Below, piece by piece: positions 22,079 through 25,122 of a stretch of 25,122 nt of DNA. The notes beneath the pieces were generated by a model. That model saw only the letters and a list, made by a program, of their open reading frames with translations, was not told where the DNA came from and did no database searches. The first letter of the stretch is position 1, and each line of letters begins with the position of its first letter. Location of the stretch: the NCBI RefSeq assembly GCF_014287815.1, contig NZ_JACOOQ010000026.1:1-25122 (forward strand), written 5' to 3'. This stretch comes from Clostridium lentum. Lineage in GTDB: Bacteria > Bacillota > Clostridia > Clostridiales > Clostridiaceae. A program made the translations under genes and the position numbers.

Positions 22079-22826
22079 ATTGCCATTTTGATACGAAAAC
22101 AGTCAATTCTTTACCGTCTTTATCTTGAATATTACTTAATACTAATAAATTATCTTCATTTTTATGAATTTCACAGACACATTTGATTTCATCATTATAG
22201 TAACATTCATGCTCAAATAGTATATCTATTTCCTTTAGCTCATATTCCTCTCTAATCTCCTGTGGAACACTATCCATAAACCATTGTACATACTTAACAT
22301 TATTGACATGCTTATTAAAATCTATATCAGAATATCTAACTTTAAAATTACTAACATATTCTTTATTTTTTACTTTTTCTAATCTTTCAAGACTACCAAT
22401 TAATTTCTTTGTTGTAGAGTTCTTATCAACATTATAAGCTTTGTATTGATCATCAGTAATTTTTATAGCTCTTCTTTTAACAATATCAATTAATAAGAAT
22501 AATGCACTCCCTTCCACTATCTTAATATTCTTTTCATCATATATTTCATAACTCCTTAATGCATAAAACTTCTTAAATTCTTCCGCAACAGTTTTTACTC
22601 TTATTTTTTCTTCATACTCAGGGTATCTATTTACCTTGATATTATATTTATAAAATACCCATGTAATATTTCTTTCTGTTAAATAATCCATCCCTACATT
22701 TAAGCTTTCTGCATGCTTATTTCCTACATCACCTAAAAAATTCATTATACTTTCTAGGGTACAATTTAAATTCTTATCACATTCATAATAGTGAATTTCA
22801 TACATCTTTTCATAACTTATTCCCAT
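22077..22826 (-). CDS. Acyl-ACP thioesterase (FatA/FatB-like)
   Basis: A double hot-dog thioesterase that releases free fatty acids from acyl carrier protein, 249 aa, the usual bacterial length. The N-terminal hot-dog starts YEIHYYECDKNLNCTLESIMNFLGDVGNKHAESL. The NITWVFYKYNIKVNRYPEYEEKI segment is typical. The second domain has YSDIDFNKHVNNVKYVQW, carrying the Asp/Asn/His residues used in catalysis in this family. GAGGGGATAATT precedes the ATG. In anaerobic Firmicutes such enzymes probably trim acyl-ACP pools; the chain length cannot be read from sequence. It is a single gene between terminators. Confidence 0.9.
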   Translation of the reverse strand: MGISYEKMYEIHYYECDKNLNCTLESIMNFLGDVGNKHAESLNVGMDYLTERNITWVFYKYNIKVNRYPEYEEKIRVKTVAEEFKKFYALRSYEIYDEKNIKIVEGSALFLLIDIVKRRAIKITDDQYKAYNVDKNSTTKKLIGSLERLEKVKNKEYVSNFKVRYSDIDFNKHVNNVKYVQWFMDSVPQEIREEYELKEIDILFEHECYYNDEIKCVCEIHKNEDNLLVLSNIQDKDGKELTVFVSKWQ

Positions 22827-22866
22827 AATTATCCCCTCTTTCTAATAGTATTTATTTTAGCAATAA

Positions 22867-22898
22867 AAATAGGCATAGATTTACCTCTACACCTATTT
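22867..22898 (-). terminator. Terminator after the 60-aa DUF1858 gene
   Basis: AAATAGGTGTAGA pairs with TCTATGCCTATTT (two wobbles) around GGTAAA, followed by TTATT on the minus strand. Confidence 0.75.
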
Positions 22899-22903
22899 CT
22901 CTT

Positions 22904-23086
22904 TTATTTGTTTAGTTTATCTAAAAGATCTTCTATATTAAGTCCATGAACTAATGCAGCTTCTTCAACTGTTTCCATTTGTGCAGATGGACATCCAACG
23001 CAGCCCATACCAGCTGATGCTAAAACTTCTATTTTCTCAGGATAATTTTTTACAATTTCACCAATTGTCATATCCTTAGTAATCAT
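22904..23086 (-). CDS. DUF1858 redox-disulfide protein (60 aa)
   Basis: A complete small protein of the DUF1858 / hybrid-cluster-associated disulfide family. The pattern is MTIGEIVKNYPE, then LASAGMGCVGCPSAQMETVEEAALVHGLNIEDLL. The C-x-x-C pair (Cys29, Cys32) is the expected redox or metal site. It is cytoplasmic. The family often accompanies hybrid-cluster proteins, nitroreductases or molybdoenzymes, but none is adjacent. AGGAAG precedes the ATG. A second copy lies about 120 nt upstream on the same strand and lacks the CxxC. Confidence 0.9.
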   Translation of the reverse strand: MITKDMTIGEIVKNYPEKIEVLASAGMGCVGCPSAQMETVEEAALVHGLNIEDLLDKLNK

Positions 23087-23206
23087 TTTCTCACTTCCTT
23101 TAATAGAATTTTATACAACTGTATATATTTTACATAATATAAAGTTTATTTTCAATATTTTCCCATAAACTATTCATAAATAATATTCTAACTACTAAAT
23201 TAAATA

Positions 23207-23413
23207 CTAATATAGACCACTATTATTCCCATTGCTATTTACATCATTTAAAATATTATCTACATTTATTCCATACCTTATAGATACATCTTCTACTGAT
23301 GACAATTGATTTTCCATATTACCATAACATGGTATACCATAACTATTAAATATATCAATTGCACCTGGATTTTCCGCTAAAATCTGGCTTATAGTACTAT
23401 TTTTATCAACCAT
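23207..23413 (-). CDS. DUF1858-like protein lacking the CxxC (68 aa)
   Basis: Aligns along its length with the 60-aa neighbour: STISQILAENPGAIDIFNSYGIPCYGNMENQLSSVEDVSIRYGINVDNIL. Where the neighbour has CVGC, this protein has CYGN, so the second cysteine is lost and a disulfide cannot form there. A 13-residue Asn/Gly/Ser-rich tail (VNSNGNNSGLY at the end) is extra. GAGGTGATTCTTT precedes the ATG. It follows purA by 60 nt on the same strand with no obvious terminator between, so it may be cotranscribed. Function unknown; a diverged paralogue is the simplest view. Confidence 0.78.
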   Translation of the reverse strand: MVDKNSTISQILAENPGAIDIFNSYGIPCYGNMENQLSSVEDVSIRYGINVDNILNDVNSNGNNSGLY

Positions 23414-23473
23414 AAAGAATCACCTCTAAATTTTTTTATATTTATAGGCTTTCCTTCACAGTTTATAATTATA

Positions 23474-24760
23474 CTATATTTCTTTTACTCTTATAGTCTG
23501 ACTTCTCTTTGGTCCAACAGAAACTATTGAAATTCTTGTATCCGTTAATTCTTCAATTCTATTTAAATATTTCTTTGCATTTTCATGTAACTCATCAAAA
23601 GATTTAGCTTTAGCTACTGATTCATCCCATCCATCAAATTCTTCATAAATAGGCTCACATTTTGCTAAATCCTCTAAGCTTGCTGGGAAATAATCTATTA
23701 TCTCACCATTAAACTTATACCCAGTACATATCTTTATCTTATCTAATCCTGCTAATGTATCAATTTTTGTTATAACTAAAGATGTTAATCCACTAACTCT
23801 TACAGCTGTCTTTAATATAACAAGGTCAAGCCATCCACATCTTCTTGAACGACCAGTAGTTACCCCATACTCATGACCCTTTTCTCTAATCCATTCACCA
23901 GTTTCATTTTCTAACTCTGTAGGGAAAGGTCCTTTTCCAACTCTTGTTGTATATGCCTTAGCAATCCCTACACTATTAGTTATCATATTAGGTCCTATAC
24001 CAACACCGCTGGCTACTCCTCCTGCTGTTGTATTAGAAGAAGTTACATATGGATATGTTCCATAATCAATATCTAAAAGCATTCCTTGTGCCCCTTCAAA
24101 TAATACATTTTTATCTTCTTTTATATTATTATAAACTACTACTGAAGTATCCTTAACAAAAGGTGCTATTTTTTCAGCATACTTGCTATATTCTCTATAA
24201 ATTTCTGCAAAATCTAACGCTTCTCCACCTAATACTTGTGTTATATATTTATTTTTCACTTCTAAATTGCTTTTTAACTTTTCTTCAAAAACTTCTTTAT
24301 TTATTAAATCACAAACTCTTATACCGCATCTTTCAAATTTATCAGTATAACAAGGACCTATTCCTTTACCTGTTGTTCCTATATCATTCTTTCCTCTTGC
24401 AAGTTCCTTTAATTTATCTAGAACCTTATGGTATGGCATTATTATGTGAGCTCTATCACTTATAACTAATTTTTCTGGTGTTACTCTTATGCCCTCTTTT
24501 TCTAGATATTCTATTTCATCAAATAAAGCTACTGGATCTACTACTACTCCATTACCTATTACATTTAACTTTTCATCATGTAATATTCCTGAAGGTATTA
24601 AATGAAGCTTATATTGCTTATCCTCAACTTCTACAGTATGCCCTGCATTGTTTCCACCTTGATATCTGACTATTACTTCAGCCTCTTCTGCTAAATAATC
24701 TGTCATTTTTCCTTTTCCTTCGTCGCCCCATTGAGCTCCTAAAACAATAAATGCTGACAT
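23474..24760 (-). CDS. purA: Adenylosuccinate synthetase PurA
   Basis: Makes adenylosuccinate from IMP, aspartate and GTP, the first step from IMP to AMP. The protein is 428 aa from the ATG at 24760, selected because GGGAGG lies 8 nt upstream; eight in-frame codons before it are not conserved. It has the P-loop-like [11 protein letters not shown] (residues 7-17, with catalytic Asp12), [60 protein letters not shown] and the guanine-binding TKIDTL. All catalytic motifs are intact. A promoter lies at 24827-24855. PurA is commonly found close to the replication origin in clostridia, in agreement with the rest of the window. Confidence 0.97.
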   Translation of the reverse strand: MSAFIVLGAQWGDEGKGKMTDYLAEEAEVIVRYQGGNNAGHTVEVEDKQYKLHLIPSGILHDEKLNVIGNGVVVDPVALFDEIEYLEKEGIRVTPEKLVISDRAHIIMPYHKVLDKLKELARGKNDIGTTGKGIGPCYTDKFERCGIRVCDLINKEVFEEKLKSNLEVKNKYITQVLGGEALDFAEIYREYSKYAEKIAPFVKDTSVVVYNNIKEDKNVLFEGAQGMLLDIDYGTYPYVTSSNTTAGGVASGVGIGPNMITNSVGIAKAYTTRVGKGPFPTELENETGEWIREKGHEYGVTTGRSRRCGWLDLVILKTAVRVSGLTSLVITKIDTLAGLDKIKICTGYKFNGEIIDYFPASLEDLAKCEPIYEEFDGWDESVAKAKSFDELHENAKKYLNRIEELTDTRISIVSVGPKRSQTIRVKEI

Positions 24761-24826
24761 AAAATCTGCCTCCCTTTTAAACATATTGCCTTATCTTATA
24801 ATTTTTTAATAATTTCTTACCTATTC

Positions 24827-24855
24827 ATACTATCAAAGTAATTATAAACTTTCAA
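24827..24855 (-). promoter_or_regulatory. purA promoter
   Basis: TTGAAA (24850-24855) and TAGTAT (24827-24832) with a 17-nt spacer, about 70 nt before the start codon. I see no purine riboswitch in the short leader. The stretch 24856-25002 is AT-rich with no gene visible. Confidence 0.65.
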
Positions 24856-25027
24856 GATTTTTGCGAATATTTATTTATTTTTATAATTAATAATTCGTAA
24901 GGAATCCTTTGTATAGATAGTAATCTTATATTTTCCTTTTTAAATAAAATTACTTGCTTTATTTTTACGAACTATATCTTTTTTTAGTAATTAAATAAAA
25001 AAGGGGGCTGTATCAAAATAATATTTG

Positions 25028-25061
25028 AAAAAAGGGAATTCGTATTTGAATTCCCTTTTTT
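25028..25061. terminator. Hairpin near the insertion-sequence end
   Basis: A perfect 14-nt inverted repeat (AAAAAAGGGAATTC / GAATTCCCTTTTTT) with a 6-nt loop and a T run on each strand. Confidence 0.75.
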
Positions 25062-25076
25062 GCATATAATATCGTT

Positions 25077-25122
25077 ATGAAAAACTTCAAAAAGAATGTG
25101 ATACCTATGCAACAAATAGGTT
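25077..25122 (+). CDS. Probable transposase, first codons only (runs off right edge)
   Basis: An open frame from ATG at 25077 reads MKNFKKNVIPMQQIG and continues past the edge. No Shine-Dalgarno is evident for this ATG, and the next one (25107) is also possible. Its position just after a terminal-repeat-like sequence and hairpin is the main reason to call it a transposase. Fifteen residues are too few to name the family. Confidence 0.4.
   Translation, partial: MKNFKKNVIPMQQIG

Larger units (their letters stand above)
25003..25122 (+). mobile_element. Left end of a probable insertion sequence (runs off right edge)
   Basis: Starts with GGGGGCTGTATCAAAATAA, which resembles terminal inverted repeats of IS1182-like and related elements (GGGGCTGTxTCAAAA). 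Then comes a strong hairpin (AAAAAAGGGAATTC/GAATTCCCTTTTTT, 25027-25061), of the kind many insertion sequences use to stop outside transcription. A -10-like TATAAT (25065-25070) and the beginning of an ORF follow. The other end, the transposase body and the target duplication are outside the window, so the family is a guess. Confidence 0.6.

Overview
The window is AT-rich, low-GC Firmicute chromosome and almost certainly Clostridium sensu stricto. It carries the gene set usually found near the clostridial replication origin (rlmH, murA, walJ, a DnaD-like protein, a DnaI/DnaC-type helicase loader, an M23 peptidase, purA). It also carries clostridial-type tetA(P)/tetB(P), TTG and GTG starts with strong Shine-Dalgarno sequences, and A+T-rich codon use. 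Species cannot be fixed from the sequence alone.

Layout. (1) 1-3400 is accessory DNA, all on the minus strand: the start of a DUF960-family gene, three small unknown genes separated by hairpin terminators, and a PadR regulator next to a cytoplasmic SGNH/CE6-type esterase. The esterase promoter carries two palindromic candidate operators. (2) 3410-8291 is a segment of about 4.86 kb bounded by direct copies of the 3' end of rlmH. It holds a YcxB-like pseudogene with one in-frame stop and a complete tetracycline-resistance operon: tetA(P) efflux pump and tetB(P) ribosomal protection protein, overlapping by 17 nt. A leader of about 530 nt precedes it, with a short leader peptide, two terminators and a 27-codon ORF that runs into the tetA(P) start. 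The repeats resemble the attachment sites of staphylococcal SCC elements. (3) 8274-12043, minus strand, is core housekeeping DNA: rlmH, a small heat-shock protein, a SEC-C protein, walJ and murA. (4) 12333-15335, plus strand, has a degenerate 2H phosphoesterase-like protein, a degenerate dimeric-dUTPase-like protein, a YdcZ/DMT membrane protein and an intracellular S8 protease. (5) 15450-18713 has an M23 peptidase (minus) and a dnaD-like/helicase-loader operon (plus). (6) 18829-19848 is an array of 11 tRNA genes, only Glu, Val, Asp and Thr, read from one strong promoter on the minus strand. (7) 19983-24760 has a hypothetical protein, a BaiN/HI0933-type flavoprotein, a structured intergenic repeat, an acyl-ACP thioesterase, two DUF1858 proteins and purA. 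(8) From about 25003 to the right edge there appears to be the left end of an insertion sequence.

The most interesting point is the region downstream of rlmH. The duplicated rlmH terminus, the resistance cargo and a DUF960 gene in the flanking accessory DNA together suggest an SCC-like, rlmH-targeted integrative element or composite in a Clostridium. No recombinase gene lies inside the window; it is predicted further left.
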